The notes under the pieces were generated by a model. It worked only from the letters and a program-made list of their open reading frames with translations. It was not told where the DNA came from and searched no databases. DNA of 64,000 bases from Pseudomonas sp. ISL-84 (GTDB lineage: Bacteria > Bacillota > Bacilli > Bacillales > Cytobacillaceae), in assembly GCA_018613035.1 (NCBI GenBank), contig JAGGRA010000031.1:1-64000 (forward strand), given 5' to 3'. Position 1 is the first letter of the stretch. Each line of letters opens with the position of its first letter. Position numbers and translations under genes: made by a program. Shown piece after piece: positions 44,858 to 53,726 of this stretch.

Positions 44858-46501
44858 ATGGGTAAGAAAATTATTATTGTAGGCGGAGTTGCAGGGGGAG
44901 CTACAACAGCAGCAAAAATGCGCCGCTTAGATGAAGAGGCAGAAATTATTATGTTTGAAAGAGGAGAGTTTATTTCCTTCGCGAACTGCGGACTTCCTTA
45001 CTATATTGGTGAAGTTATTAACGAAAGATCCAAATTATTGGTTCAAACAGTTGAAGGCATGAAACAGCGTTATAACATGGATATCCGCAATTTTACAGAG
45101 GTAACTTCCATTGACCGTGAACAAAAGAAAATCACTGCTAAAAACGTGCAGACTGGCCAGGAATACTCTGAAGCTTATGATTTCCTTATTTTATCACCTG
45201 GAGCAAAGCCAATTGTTCCTCCAATTGAAGGATTAAAAAGCAGCAATGTATTTACTTTAAGAAATATTCCTGACATGGATAAAATCAAAGGTTTCGTAGA
45301 AGGTAAGTCGCCACGAACAGCCGTGGTAATTGGCGGCGGCTTTATTGGATTGGAAATGGCAGAGAATTTAAAAGAGGCAGGCCTGGCTGTTACGATTGTA
45401 GAAAAGTCTCCACAAGTTATGGGACCTCTGGATCCTGAAATGGCAGGCATTGTGCAAAATCATTTAGTTGAAAAAGGGATTAATCTTGTCCTTAACAACG
45501 GAATCGAAAAAGTACAGCAAAATGGACAGCAGGTTGTGCTCGAGAGCGGCGATATGCTTGAAAGTGACCTTATTATCCTTGCTATTGGTGTTTCTCCAGA
45601 AAACACCCTTGCGAAAGCTGCTGACCTGGAGCTAGGAGACAGAGGCGGAATTAAGGTAAATGAATACCTGCAAACATCTGATCCGTCTATCTACGCACTT
45701 GGGGATGCAATCGAAGTAAAAGATTATGTGAACGGAACACCTACCATGATTCCGCTTGCCTGGCCTGCAAACCGCCAGGCACATATTGTGGCTCATAGCA
45801 TTAATGGCAAAGACATCAAATATCCGGGAACCATGGGCACATCAATTGTAAAAATTTTCGATTTGACTGCTGCCCTAACAGGCAATAATGAAAAAGCATT
45901 AAGAAGATTGGGTGTAAAATATGAAGCTGTCCATATTCATCCGCTTTCACATGCAGGCTACTATCCTGGTGCATCCCAAATATCGATAAAGCTTCTTTTT
46001 GATAAAGAAACAGGAAAGATTTTTGGAGCTCAGGCAGTCGGGGAAGATGGAGTAGATAAAAGAATTGATGTTATCGCAACTGCCATTAAAGGCGGCTTGA
46101 CTGTCCATGATTTACAGGAGCTTGAATTGGCATACGCTCCACCATTTTCTTCTGCAAAAGATCCGGTAAATATGGCAGGATACGTGGCATCCAATATTGT
46201 GGATGGAATGATTGAAACCGTACAATGGGATGAAATTGACGATATCATCAGAGAAGGCGGCTACTTACTGGATGTCCGCACAGTGAAAGAGTTTGAAAAT
46301 GGCCATATCGCAGGCGCAGTTAATATTGACCTTGATCAATTAAGGGATAGACTTGCTGAGCTTCCGCAAGATAAAACGATTCATATCAACTGTCAAGTTG
46401 GCTTAAGGGGTTATCTCGCATCAAGGATTCTGAAGCAAAATGGATTTAGGGTAAAAAACCTTACTGGCGGTTATAAGACTTATGCCATTTTAAATAAGTA
46501 A
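44858..46501 (+). CDS. cdr: CoA-disulfide reductase with C-terminal rhodanese domain
   Basis: 547-aa FAD/NAD(P)H flavoprotein fused to a rhodanese domain. FAD motif IIVGGVAGGATTAAKMRR at the N-terminus; single redox Cys in ISFANCGLPYY (about residue 42); NAD(P)H motif VVIGGGFIGLEMAENL; FAD motif ALGDAIEV. The rhodanese domain (about 465-545) has its active Cys in INCQVGLRGY. Such fusions reduce CoA persulfide or polysulfide, so a role in reactive sulfur handling is likely. Start at MGKKIIIVGG, with TGGAGG eleven bases upstream. Operator-like palindrome upstream supports sulfur-responsive control. Confidence 0.9.
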   Translation: MGKKIIIVGGVAGGATTAAKMRRLDEEAEIIMFERGEFISFANCGLPYYIGEVINERSKLLVQTVEGMKQRYNMDIRNFTEVTSIDREQKKITAKNVQTGQEYSEAYDFLILSPGAKPIVPPIEGLKSSNVFTLRNIPDMDKIKGFVEGKSPRTAVVIGGGFIGLEMAENLKEAGLAVTIVEKSPQVMGPLDPEMAGIVQNHLVEKGINLVLNNGIEKVQQNGQQVVLESGDMLESDLIILAIGVSPENTLAKAADLELGDRGGIKVNEYLQTSDPSIYALGDAIEVKDYVNGTPTMIPLAWPANRQAHIVAHSINGKDIKYPGTMGTSIVKIFDLTAALTGNNEKALRRLGVKYEAVHIHPLSHAGYYPGASQISIKLLFDKETGKIFGAQAVGEDGVDKRIDVIATAIKGGLTVHDLQELELAYAPPFSSAKDPVNMAGYVASNIVDGMIETVQWDEIDDIIREGGYLLDVRTVKEFENGHIAGAVNIDLDQLRDRLAELPQDKTIHINCQVGLRGYLASRILKQNGFRVKNLTGGYKTYAILNK

Positions 46502-46505
46502 TTGG

Positions 46506-46543
46506 AAAGGAGTGTTCAGCCGTAATAGGTGATGCACTCCTTT
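46506..46543 (+). terminator. Terminator after CoA-disulfide reductase
   Basis: AAAGGAGTG (46506-46514) pairs with CACTCCTTT (46535-46543), followed by TTT, just after the stop codon. Confidence 0.8.
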
Positions 46544-46549
46544 TTTGTC

Positions 46550-46711
46550 TTTATTTTCGGCTCTTTCCTCATAGATTGTTGTTTTGTTTATGAATTGTGC
46601 CGGTTGATTAAAATACATTTGCCTTCAAAAAAAGTCAGTTTCCCCAAAGGCTTTCTTGCAATGTAGCATAATGGCTGCTGCATCTGTTTTCTTAGCTGAT
46701 CTTATTTGCAT
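46550..46711 (-). pseudogene. GNAT acetyltransferase remnant
   Basis: From ATG 46711 (excellent site GGGGGAG) the minus strand encodes MQIRSAKKTDAAAIMLHCKK followed by AFGETDFF and then TGA at 46627-46625, right after seven T residues. This reads like the N-terminus of a GNAT N-acetyltransferase, whose full length would be about 150-180 residues. Beyond the stop the same frame continues RQMYFNQPAQFINKTTIYEE, weakly GNAT-like, before running toward the neighbour's terminator. No acetyl-CoA site remains. A truncated, decayed gene. The left limit is approximate. Confidence 0.5.
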
Positions 46712-46733
46712 GGCTATTCTCCCCCAGCTATTT

Positions 46734-46755
46734 TTGACCTTATTATATGGGTCAA
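46734..46755 (-). promoter_or_regulatory. Inverted repeat over a TATAAT upstream of the GNAT remnant
   Basis: TTGACC (46734-46739) and GGTCAA (46750-46755) are perfect 6-bp arms around TATAAT on the minus strand. The layout suggests an operator or promoter of the decayed GNAT gene. The rest of the 46502-46830 gap shows nothing else. Confidence 0.35.
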
Positions 46756-46830
46756 TGCTAATAATTTCCATGTTTTTTCTCCATAATAAAATGGAATTTA
46801 CCTAATATCAATCTTTGGAGGGATGCAGTA

Positions 46831-47700
46831 ATGTCTAACAGTCAAAATAACCCTAAGGAATTTCCGCCGCAGCATCAGGATCATCAGCCTGGCACAGAAA
46901 ATCCGATGCAGCCTGAGCCACAATCTGTTGATCCAAATTACAAGGGTTCTGATAAATTAAAAGGTAAGATAGCCTTAATTACAGGTGGAGACAGCGGTAT
47001 TGGAAAATCGGCCGCCATTTACTTTGCTAAAGAAGGCGCCAACATTGCCATAGTCTACTTGGATGAACATGAAGATGCAGAAAAAACCAAAGCAGCCATT
47101 CAAGCTGAAGGCCAGGAATGCCTGCTGATTTCCGGTGATATCGGAAGTGAAACCTTCTGTAAAGATATTGTCAATAAAACATTAGATAAATTTGGAAGGA
47201 TTGATGTCCTCGTTAATAATGCAGCAGAGCAGCATCCGCAAAAAAGCCTGCTGGACATCACAGCCGAGCAGTTGGAAAAGACTTTTAGAACAAATATCTT
47301 TTCTTTCTTCCATCTAACAAAAGCTGTCCTGCCGCATCTTAAACAAGGAAGCTCCATTATTAATACTGCTTCCATTACGGCATACGAAGGAAATGAACAG
47401 CTAATAGACTATTCATCTACAAAAGGCGCAATTGTTTCCTTTACACGTTCATTGGCAAAATCACTGGCAGGCCAAGGAATCCGTGTCAACGGAGTAGCTC
47501 CCGGCCCAATATGGACACCGCTTATCCCATCTACTTTCTCAGCAGAAAAAGTATCAAAATTTGGAGCAAATTCACCAATGGGCAGAGCTGGCCAGCCATA
47601 CGAGCTAGCTCCAGCTTATGTATACCTTGCAAGTGACGATTCCTCTTATGTGAGCGGCCAAATGATTCATGTAAATGGAGGCACCATCGTAAATGGATAG
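46831..47700 (+). CDS. SDR family oxidoreductase (general-stress type)
   Basis: 289-aa short-chain dehydrogenase. A Pro/Gln-rich N-terminal extension (1-45) precedes the cofactor motif ITGGDSGIGKSAA; then NNAAEQ, Ser in NTASITAYEG and the catalytic YSSTKGA. This extended form resembles B. subtilis YdaD (Gsp39) and YhdF, of which some are sigma-B controlled; I see no clear sigma-B promoter here. Site TGGAGGG upstream. Substrate unknown. Cytosolic. Confidence 0.85.
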   Translation: MSNSQNNPKEFPPQHQDHQPGTENPMQPEPQSVDPNYKGSDKLKGKIALITGGDSGIGKSAAIYFAKEGANIAIVYLDEHEDAEKTKAAIQAEGQECLLISGDIGSETFCKDIVNKTLDKFGRIDVLVNNAAEQHPQKSLLDITAEQLEKTFRTNIFSFFHLTKAVLPHLKQGSSIINTASITAYEGNEQLIDYSSTKGAIVSFTRSLAKSLAGQGIRVNGVAPGPIWTPLIPSTFSAEKVSKFGANSPMGRAGQPYELAPAYVYLASDDSSYVSGQMIHVNGGTIVNG

Positions 47701-47711
47701 TAAAGCAAAAT

Positions 47712-47732
47712 GGGAAGCCACATTGGCTTCCC
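47712..47732. terminator. Bidirectional terminator SDR / malR
   Basis: GGGAAGCCA (47712-47720) with TGGCTTCCC (47724-47732), loop CAT, lies between the convergent SDR and LacI-family genes. T-rich tails occur on both sides. Confidence 0.75.
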
Positions 47733-47737
47733 TTCCT

Positions 47738-48784
47738 TTATGACAATAATAACGGTTTTTCCGGATTTGGACTGCTGCATGAACAGCGTTTTACGATTTC
47801 ATGCGGAATAATAATTCTTTTAACAGGTTCGCGTGGATTTTCAATTCTGTAAATAAGACTTCTTGCAGATTCAAAGCCGAGATCGAAAATATTGATATCA
47901 ACTGAGGTTAATGGCGGTCTGGACATCTCAGCCAGCAGGACATTATTAAAACTGATGATTGACATATCTTCCGGAACCTTGATTCCTAGTTCATCCAATG
48001 TATTCAATACACCAAGCGCCATTAAATCGTCGGCAACCACCAGTGCTGTAGGAGGCTTTTCCAGTGATATGAGCCCTCTGACAGCCTCCTGTCCGCCTTC
48101 TTTTAAAAATTCCTCATGTACTATATATTCATTAACCAGCCCAATATCCGCTTCTCTTAATGCTTTTTCATAACCAAGCAAACGTTCCACTGTTACAGTA
48201 AGGTTCAAGTTTCCGCCGACAAATGCAATCTGCTTATGACCCAGCTTGATTAAATATTCCGTTACTTCCTTAGCAGCACGGAAGTTATTATTATCCACGT
48301 ACGTGATTTCTTCCTCATTAGAAAAGGGCTTCCCAATAACGACAAAAGGAAAATCTCTCTCCTTTAGGAAGGAAAGGACTTTATCTTCCACTTTTGAGTA
48401 AAGGAGAATCACTCCATCCACTCGTCCGCCCTGTACCATTTGGATTACCCCATCATATATTTCATCATCCGTTTTTCCAGTTGTCATATGGAGAGCATAA
48501 TGCCTCTCATGTGCACCCTCGCTCAGACCTCTTAGAACAGTTGGAAAAAATGGGTTTTGAAAAACTACATCTGTTGAACTTGGCATAATGAGGCCAATTG
48601 CACGCGTTGACTGGCTTGCAAGACTGCGGGCAATAAAATTAGGATGATAGCCCAATTGTTCCATTGCCTCTCTGACTTTTTGCTTCGTTTTCTCACTAAT
48701 GCGGGGATTGTTTGCAATGACTCTGGAAACAGTCGAAGGCGCTACCTTAGCCATCTTTGCAACATCTTTAATTGTGACTGCCAA
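47738..48784 (-). CDS. malR: LacI-family regulator of the maltodextrin locus
   Basis: 348-aa LacI/GalR repressor. N-terminal helix-turn-helix TIKDVAKMAKVAPSTVSRVI and hinge SLASQSTRAIGLI, then a periplasmic-binding-like sugar domain. The last gene on the strand of the maltodextrin cluster, 40 bp after the GH31 gene, so it is most likely the local MalR. Expected targets are the TGCAA-CG-TTGCA type sites in the mdxE / neopullulanase intergenic region. Effector not determinable from sequence. Confidence 0.85.
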   Translation of the reverse strand: MAVTIKDVAKMAKVAPSTVSRVIANNPRISEKTKQKVREAMEQLGYHPNFIARSLASQSTRAIGLIMPSSTDVVFQNPFFPTVLRGLSEGAHERHYALHMTTGKTDDEIYDGVIQMVQGGRVDGVILLYSKVEDKVLSFLKERDFPFVVIGKPFSNEEEITYVDNNNFRAAKEVTEYLIKLGHKQIAFVGGNLNLTVTVERLLGYEKALREADIGLVNEYIVHEEFLKEGGQEAVRGLISLEKPPTALVVADDLMALGVLNTLDELGIKVPEDMSIISFNNVLLAEMSRPPLTSVDINIFDLGFESARSLIYRIENPREPVKRIIIPHEIVKRCSCSSPNPEKPLLLS

Positions 48785-48827
48785 TTATATCACCCTCTCC
48801 ATGAAGCCGCTTAATTGTTATTTACTA

Positions 48828-51191
48828 TTATAAAACAAAAGATTTTATTTCTCCGTTCCTTTTTTGTGCAGTTTTCTCTTCCCCATTTACAATGAGGGAT
48901 AGATCTTCTTGGGCTCCATAAATCATTAGTTCTATTTGGCTCCAATCAGGCTTGTATTTGCCCGATGTATTAACCTTCAAACTTATTTGCTTACTGCTGC
49001 AAACAGCATGGAATGTTTTAAGGAGAAATTCCCCTTTTTCATATTTAAAGGAACTGCCATCATCGTCATATAGGCTGAAATCTGAATGCTTGCCAGCCTC
49101 TAAGTAATAATGAAGAACTAATTTCTTATCTTGAATGTTAGTTGATTGCTTGACTTCTCCATGGACAATAAATGTTCCTGTTTTAATAAATAGTGGGAGT
49201 GTATCTAGATCTGCTTCAATTAAATGATACTTATCTCCTTCCAGTATTTCGTCTGTCCAATAGTCAACCCAACGTCCTTTCGGCAAATAAATGGACCTAT
49301 GAGTTTGAGAAGGCTGTAAAATTGGTGCACAAATAACATTGTCTCCAATCATGAACTGGTCTGATATATTATAAGTATTCTTATCCGATGGAAACTCCAT
49401 CATCAGCGGTCTCATGATCGGCAGGCCTTTTTGGCTTGCCTCAGCAAAAAGATTATATAGATGGGGCAGCCATTTATATCTTAGCTCAATATATTTCTTA
49501 ATAATTTTTTCATATTTTTCTCCAAAGGACCAGGGCTCCTGACGTAAAAACCCAAGTGCACTATGATTTCGGAAATAAGGTGTTAACGCTCCCACCTGAG
49601 TCCAGCGCGCAAGAAGCTCGCCATTGGAATCATGTGCAAAACCGCCAACATCCGGACCTGAAAAAGGAATACCTGATAATCCCAAATTCATGACCATAGG
49701 AAGCGACATTTGCAAATGTTCCCAAAATGACCTATTATCACCTGTCCATACTGCTGCATACCTTTGGACACCTGAATATCCAGCCCTAGTCAATAAGAAT
49801 GGACGCTTGCCGTTTAATTGCTCCTTCATACCTGTGTAGGTTGCTTCACCCATATAAAGGCCATAGAGGTTATGGAGCTCGCGGTGAGTCTTTGGATCAC
49901 CGTCATTTCGATGCATAACTTTGTTATCCATCGTTTTAGTGTCATTGAAAACAGCAGGTTCGTTCATATCATTCCAAATGCCCTCAATACCTAAATCACT
50001 ATAGAACTTGTGCTTTATTCCCCACCATTTGCGCACTTTTGAATCAGTAAAGTCCGGGAATGCACTATTGCCAGGCCACACATCACCAAAGTAAATATTT
50101 CCTTCAAGATACTTGCAAAAGTGGTCTTCTATTATTCCCTCTTGATACACGTAATATTCAGGATCTTCTTTTACACCAGGATCGACAATAGGCACAATCC
50201 TGATGCCTTTATCTTTTAAGTCCTGGACCAATTTTTGCGGATTTGGAAAGCGATTTTTATCAAATGTAAAAACTCTGTATTCATCCATATAATGGATATC
50301 CAAATAGATAACATCAAGAGGAATCGCTTTTTCCAGAAAAGTATTTGCCAGTTCCCTGACTTCTTTTTCTGATTCATAGCTATACCTTGATTGATGGTAT
50401 CCAATTGCCCACTTTGGAGGAATTGGCATTCTTCCAGTTAGATAGGTGTATTGTTCAAGAACCTCCTTTGGAGCAGGACCGGCCATGATGAAATAATCCA
50501 TTTGCCCGCCTTCCGCAGAAAAGGAATAGGCAGTCTGTTCTGTTCGGAGATCAAACGTGCTTTTAAACGTGTTGTTAAAAAATAGCCCATGGGCATGGCC
50601 GTCCCTAAGCGTCATAAAATACGGAACAGACTGGTATAGCGGATCAGTCTCAGGATTATGAGGTGCATATACATCACTATTCCACATGAAAAGTTTTTCG
50701 CCCCGTTTATTTAAAAAGCCGGTTTTTTCACCAAAACCATAAAAATGGTCCCGTTCGTCCATTTCTTTAAAACAAATAACTTCTTTTGTCCTTCTTTTAT
50801 AGCCCATTCCTTTTTCACTTTCATTTACAAGCAAGCGACCCTTTGAGTCTGATACTTTGATTCTTATTGGAAACTTATTAATAGCAATATTCAATGCAGC
50901 AGTTGATATCCTTAACACATCATGCTGTTCATCTAAGAAAAACTCCGCATCAATCGGGCTGGAGATGATTGCCGGGCTTTTTCCTAATTGGGGATCCCCA
51001 AAAAAATTAATGAAAAATCTAACAATATCTTCTCTGTAAAACAGAACTTTAAATTCTCCGGATTCTGTTAGAATCGTTACACCTTTTTCTTCTCTTTTAT
51101 AGGAAATAAAGTCTCCGATATCCTGAAATTCTGTATTCGAAATTTTATTCTCTTTGTCTGGATGAATCGCAAAACTTGTATCTTCAAGCAT
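48828..51191 (-). CDS. malA: Alpha-glucosidase, GH31
   Basis: 787-aa glycoside hydrolase family 31. N-terminal beta domain (about 1-240), a TIM barrel with nucleophile Asp in IWNDMNEPAVF and acid/base Asp in WTGDNRSFW, and C-terminal beta domains. No signal peptide, so it acts in the cytosol on imported maltose and maltodextrins, releasing glucose. Site AAGGAAGGAG before the ATG. It lies downstream of the amylase gene (82-bp gap) and upstream of malR in one likely transcript. Alpha-xylosidase activity is an alternative for GH31, but context favours alpha-glucosidase. Confidence 0.88.
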   Translation of the reverse strand: MLEDTSFAIHPDKENKISNTEFQDIGDFISYKREEKGVTILTESGEFKVLFYREDIVRFFINFFGDPQLGKSPAIISSPIDAEFFLDEQHDVLRISTAALNIAINKFPIRIKVSDSKGRLLVNESEKGMGYKRRTKEVICFKEMDERDHFYGFGEKTGFLNKRGEKLFMWNSDVYAPHNPETDPLYQSVPYFMTLRDGHAHGLFFNNTFKSTFDLRTEQTAYSFSAEGGQMDYFIMAGPAPKEVLEQYTYLTGRMPIPPKWAIGYHQSRYSYESEKEVRELANTFLEKAIPLDVIYLDIHYMDEYRVFTFDKNRFPNPQKLVQDLKDKGIRIVPIVDPGVKEDPEYYVYQEGIIEDHFCKYLEGNIYFGDVWPGNSAFPDFTDSKVRKWWGIKHKFYSDLGIEGIWNDMNEPAVFNDTKTMDNKVMHRNDGDPKTHRELHNLYGLYMGEATYTGMKEQLNGKRPFLLTRAGYSGVQRYAAVWTGDNRSFWEHLQMSLPMVMNLGLSGIPFSGPDVGGFAHDSNGELLARWTQVGALTPYFRNHSALGFLRQEPWSFGEKYEKIIKKYIELRYKWLPHLYNLFAEASQKGLPIMRPLMMEFPSDKNTYNISDQFMIGDNVICAPILQPSQTHRSIYLPKGRWVDYWTDEILEGDKYHLIEADLDTLPLFIKTGTFIVHGEVKQSTNIQDKKLVLHYYLEAGKHSDFSLYDDDGSSFKYEKGEFLLKTFHAVCSSKQISLKVNTSGKYKPDWSQIELMIYGAQEDLSLIVNGEEKTAQKRNGEIKSFVL

Positions 51192-51272
51192 AAAAAGGGC
51201 TCCTTCCTTTAAACAAAGAACGCAATTAGTTACTTCTTTACCGTTTATTCTATGGAAAGAAATTCTCTAAAA

Positions 51273-52811
51273 TTATTCAGTTTTCTTCTTTTTGGACCGC
51301 TTCCATAATAGATATATAAACACCATAAAAGCCGTATATACAGCGATTATAGATGCAATATATGGAATGTTAAGACCGGTCTTCTCATTAAGCACATATA
51401 CTTCGGCCTCTTCACGGTCAAGAATCAATGTAAATTTGTCATCTTTACTCCGGACCAGGTCGCCTGTAAGCATGCCTTGAAGTTCTTTGTCACCTTTCAA
51501 TACGTCTGATCCAATTACAGCCTTTCGGGATTCCGTTGTATTATTGATGGCGATAATGGAAGTTTCATCTTCATATTGGCGTTTATATACAGCAAGTCCA
51601 TTATCTTCTTTCAGTAATTCCATTGTTCCCCTTGTCAGAGAGGGAAGCTGCTGGCGAACTTCTCCAAGCTTGGTAATATAATCGATAAGCTCTTTATCTG
51701 TCCGGAAATCCATTTGTCTTCTGTTATCAGGATCATTGCCGCCATCAAGCGCAATTTCACTGCCGTAGTACATAATTGGAATACCGGGACTCGTGTATAA
51801 ATACGTTAATGCCAGCTTCCACCTTGGACCCGGATGCTGGTTTTGGGTGATTGTATCCCTGGTAAAACGAACAGTATCATGGTTATCCATAAATGTTCCC
51901 ATTAAATAAGGATTTTCATAGATGGATTTATTCCTTTCCCACGAAGTGAAAAGCCAATTCATAGGTTGATCTGGTTTCGCAAATGCCTGGCGCAAAAACT
52001 CGTTCAAAGGATAATCAACAAACCCATCAATACCTGTACCTTCGTACTGAGCGATATATTCCGGATTATCAGACCATACTTCACCCAGCAAATAAAAATC
52101 CTTTTTAACACTCTTTACTTCCTTTGAGAATTCAGCCCAAAAGTCTTTGGGTACATGCTTAACAGTATCTAATCGATAACCATCAATATCAGTTTCTTCA
52201 ATCCACCATTTGGCGGATTCAATAAGGTAATTCTCAACCTCTGGGTTTTCTTGATTTAAATCAGGCAATCCATAAATCCAGCCATTTTCAAGCTCTTCTT
52301 GGTTTTCCCAGTTTTGTATGTCTTGTTTTTCATGAAACCATTCTGCCCTCCGAGGATCGTTTAGCCATTCATGATTGTAGCCAACATGGTTGACAACAAA
52401 ATCAAGAATAACTTTCATGTCTCTTTTATGGGCCTCTTGAACAAGTTCTTTAAATTCATCAATCGTGCCGAAATGTTCTTCTGTTTTGTAAAAATCCTTA
52501 ATCCAATAGCCGTGATATCCTTTATCTTCATTATCAAAAACTGGAGTAAGCCAAATGGCCGTAAAACCCATGTCTTTTATATAATCCAGTTTATCGGTAA
52601 TTCCTTTAAAATCACCGCCATGATAAGCTTTAGGATCTTTAACATCTACTTCGTAATCATTCTCAGAATCGCCATTATGAAAACGGTCCACCATTAAAAA
52701 ATAAATTGATTCATCTTGCCATTTGCGCTCTTCTTTTTCAATTGCTCCTGCCGGCAGGGCATAAAAAAGAAGAAACGGGATTAAGATGAAGAATAATACT
52801 CCTTTTTTCAT
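51273..52811 (-). CDS. Secreted, membrane-anchored alpha-amylase, GH13
   Basis: 512-aa GH13 enzyme. An N-terminal signal peptide (about 1-23, ending PAGA) and a C-terminal hydrophobic span (about 480-502) followed by RSKKKKTE imply export with a C-terminal membrane anchor, catalytic domain outside. Motifs: DFVVNHVG, DGYRLDTVKHV (nucleophile Asp), LLGEVW (acid Glu), FMDNHDT (third Asp). Calcium-site type residues around WFHEK. It probably trims starch or dextrins at the surface to sizes fit for MdxE. Site GGAGGAG. Between mdxG and the GH31 gene. Confidence 0.88.
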   Translation of the reverse strand: MKKGVLFFILIPFLLFYALPAGAIEKEERKWQDESIYFLMVDRFHNGDSENDYEVDVKDPKAYHGGDFKGITDKLDYIKDMGFTAIWLTPVFDNEDKGYHGYWIKDFYKTEEHFGTIDEFKELVQEAHKRDMKVILDFVVNHVGYNHEWLNDPRRAEWFHEKQDIQNWENQEELENGWIYGLPDLNQENPEVENYLIESAKWWIEETDIDGYRLDTVKHVPKDFWAEFSKEVKSVKKDFYLLGEVWSDNPEYIAQYEGTGIDGFVDYPLNEFLRQAFAKPDQPMNWLFTSWERNKSIYENPYLMGTFMDNHDTVRFTRDTITQNQHPGPRWKLALTYLYTSPGIPIMYYGSEIALDGGNDPDNRRQMDFRTDKELIDYITKLGEVRQQLPSLTRGTMELLKEDNGLAVYKRQYEDETSIIAINNTTESRKAVIGSDVLKGDKELQGMLTGDLVRSKDDKFTLILDREEAEVYVLNEKTGLNIPYIASIIAVYTAFMVFIYLLWKRSKKKKTE

Positions 52812-52883
52812 CGCCGCTCCTCCTTCAATTTTTGAGGCTATGAGTTATTCTCAATTGGCCTATAAAGTTTCAGCCCTTTAAGA

Positions 52884-53726
52884 TTAGCCTTTTGTTCCCC
52901 CTGCCGTCAAACCAGATACAAAGTATTTCTGGAAAGATAAGAAAAGAATTGAGATTGGTATGGCAATTAACACTGAACCGGCTGCAAACGTCGTAAACTC
53001 AGCCCCATATTGTCTAGAAACCAGTTCATATAGACCAACAGCCAATGTGTAATTTTCAGTTGAACGCAACATTACTTTTGCAAGTATGAAATCTGTAAAA
53101 GGCGCAATAAAGGTAAACAAGGCAATTACAGCAATAATAGGTTTTGCCAGCGGCATAATAATTTGCCAAAAGATGCGAAAATGACCAGCTCCATCCATCC
53201 TTGCGCTTTCATCAAGCTCTTTAGGGATGCTATCCAAGTAACCTTTCATCAGCCAGGTATTCATTGGAATGGCACCGCCAACATAAATTAAGATCAAACC
53301 TAAGTGAGTATCTAATAAGCCAGTAACCTGTGCCAAGACAAATATGGCTATTAACGCAGCAAAGTTTGGAATCATCTGTAAAATCAAGAAAGTAGTTAAA
53401 CCGTTTTTTCTTCCCACAAATCGGTATCTTGAAAATGAATAAGCCATTAGACTAATAACAATCACTGAGAAAAACATTGTTAAAAAAGAAACTTTTAAAG
53501 TATTCCAGTACCAAATTAAATAGTTGCTCTGCTCAGGATCAAAAATAGTACGATAATGATCAAATGTTGCACTTTTCGGGATAAGTGAGGAATTAGTTAA
53601 ACTGGTACCAGGTGTTAATGAAGCCCCGATTGCCCACAGAATTGGATAGACAATGATCACAGTCATAAATAAGATCACTAAATAGGTTAGCGATAGTCTA
53701 ATGAATTTTTGCCTTTTTGTGCTCAT
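52884..53726 (-). CDS. mdxG: Maltodextrin ABC transporter permease MdxG (MalG-like)
   Basis: 280-aa MalG-family permease with six spans. The EAA loop LDSIPKELDESARMDGAGHFRIFWQIIMP (about 180-208) is the ATPase contact. N-terminal RQKFIRLSLTYLVILFMTVI. The ATG follows the mdxF stop immediately with the GGAGG site inside mdxF's end, so translation is coupled. The ATPase is not in the cluster; MsmX-type shared ATPases are known to serve such systems. Confidence 0.92.
   Translation of the reverse strand: MSTKRQKFIRLSLTYLVILFMTVIIVYPILWAIGASLTPGTSLTNSSLIPKSATFDHYRTIFDPEQSNYLIWYWNTLKVSFLTMFFSVIVISLMAYSFSRYRFVGRKNGLTTFLILQMIPNFAALIAIFVLAQVTGLLDTHLGLILIYVGGAIPMNTWLMKGYLDSIPKELDESARMDGAGHFRIFWQIIMPLAKPIIAVIALFTFIAPFTDFILAKVMLRSTENYTLAVGLYELVSRQYGAEFTTFAAGSVLIAIPISILFLSFQKYFVSGLTAGGTKG

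Noticed and set aside
46745-46830. Sigma-B promoter for the SDR oxidoreductase
   Set aside because: No GTTTAA / GGGTAT pair at proper spacing; the best attempt matched poorly.
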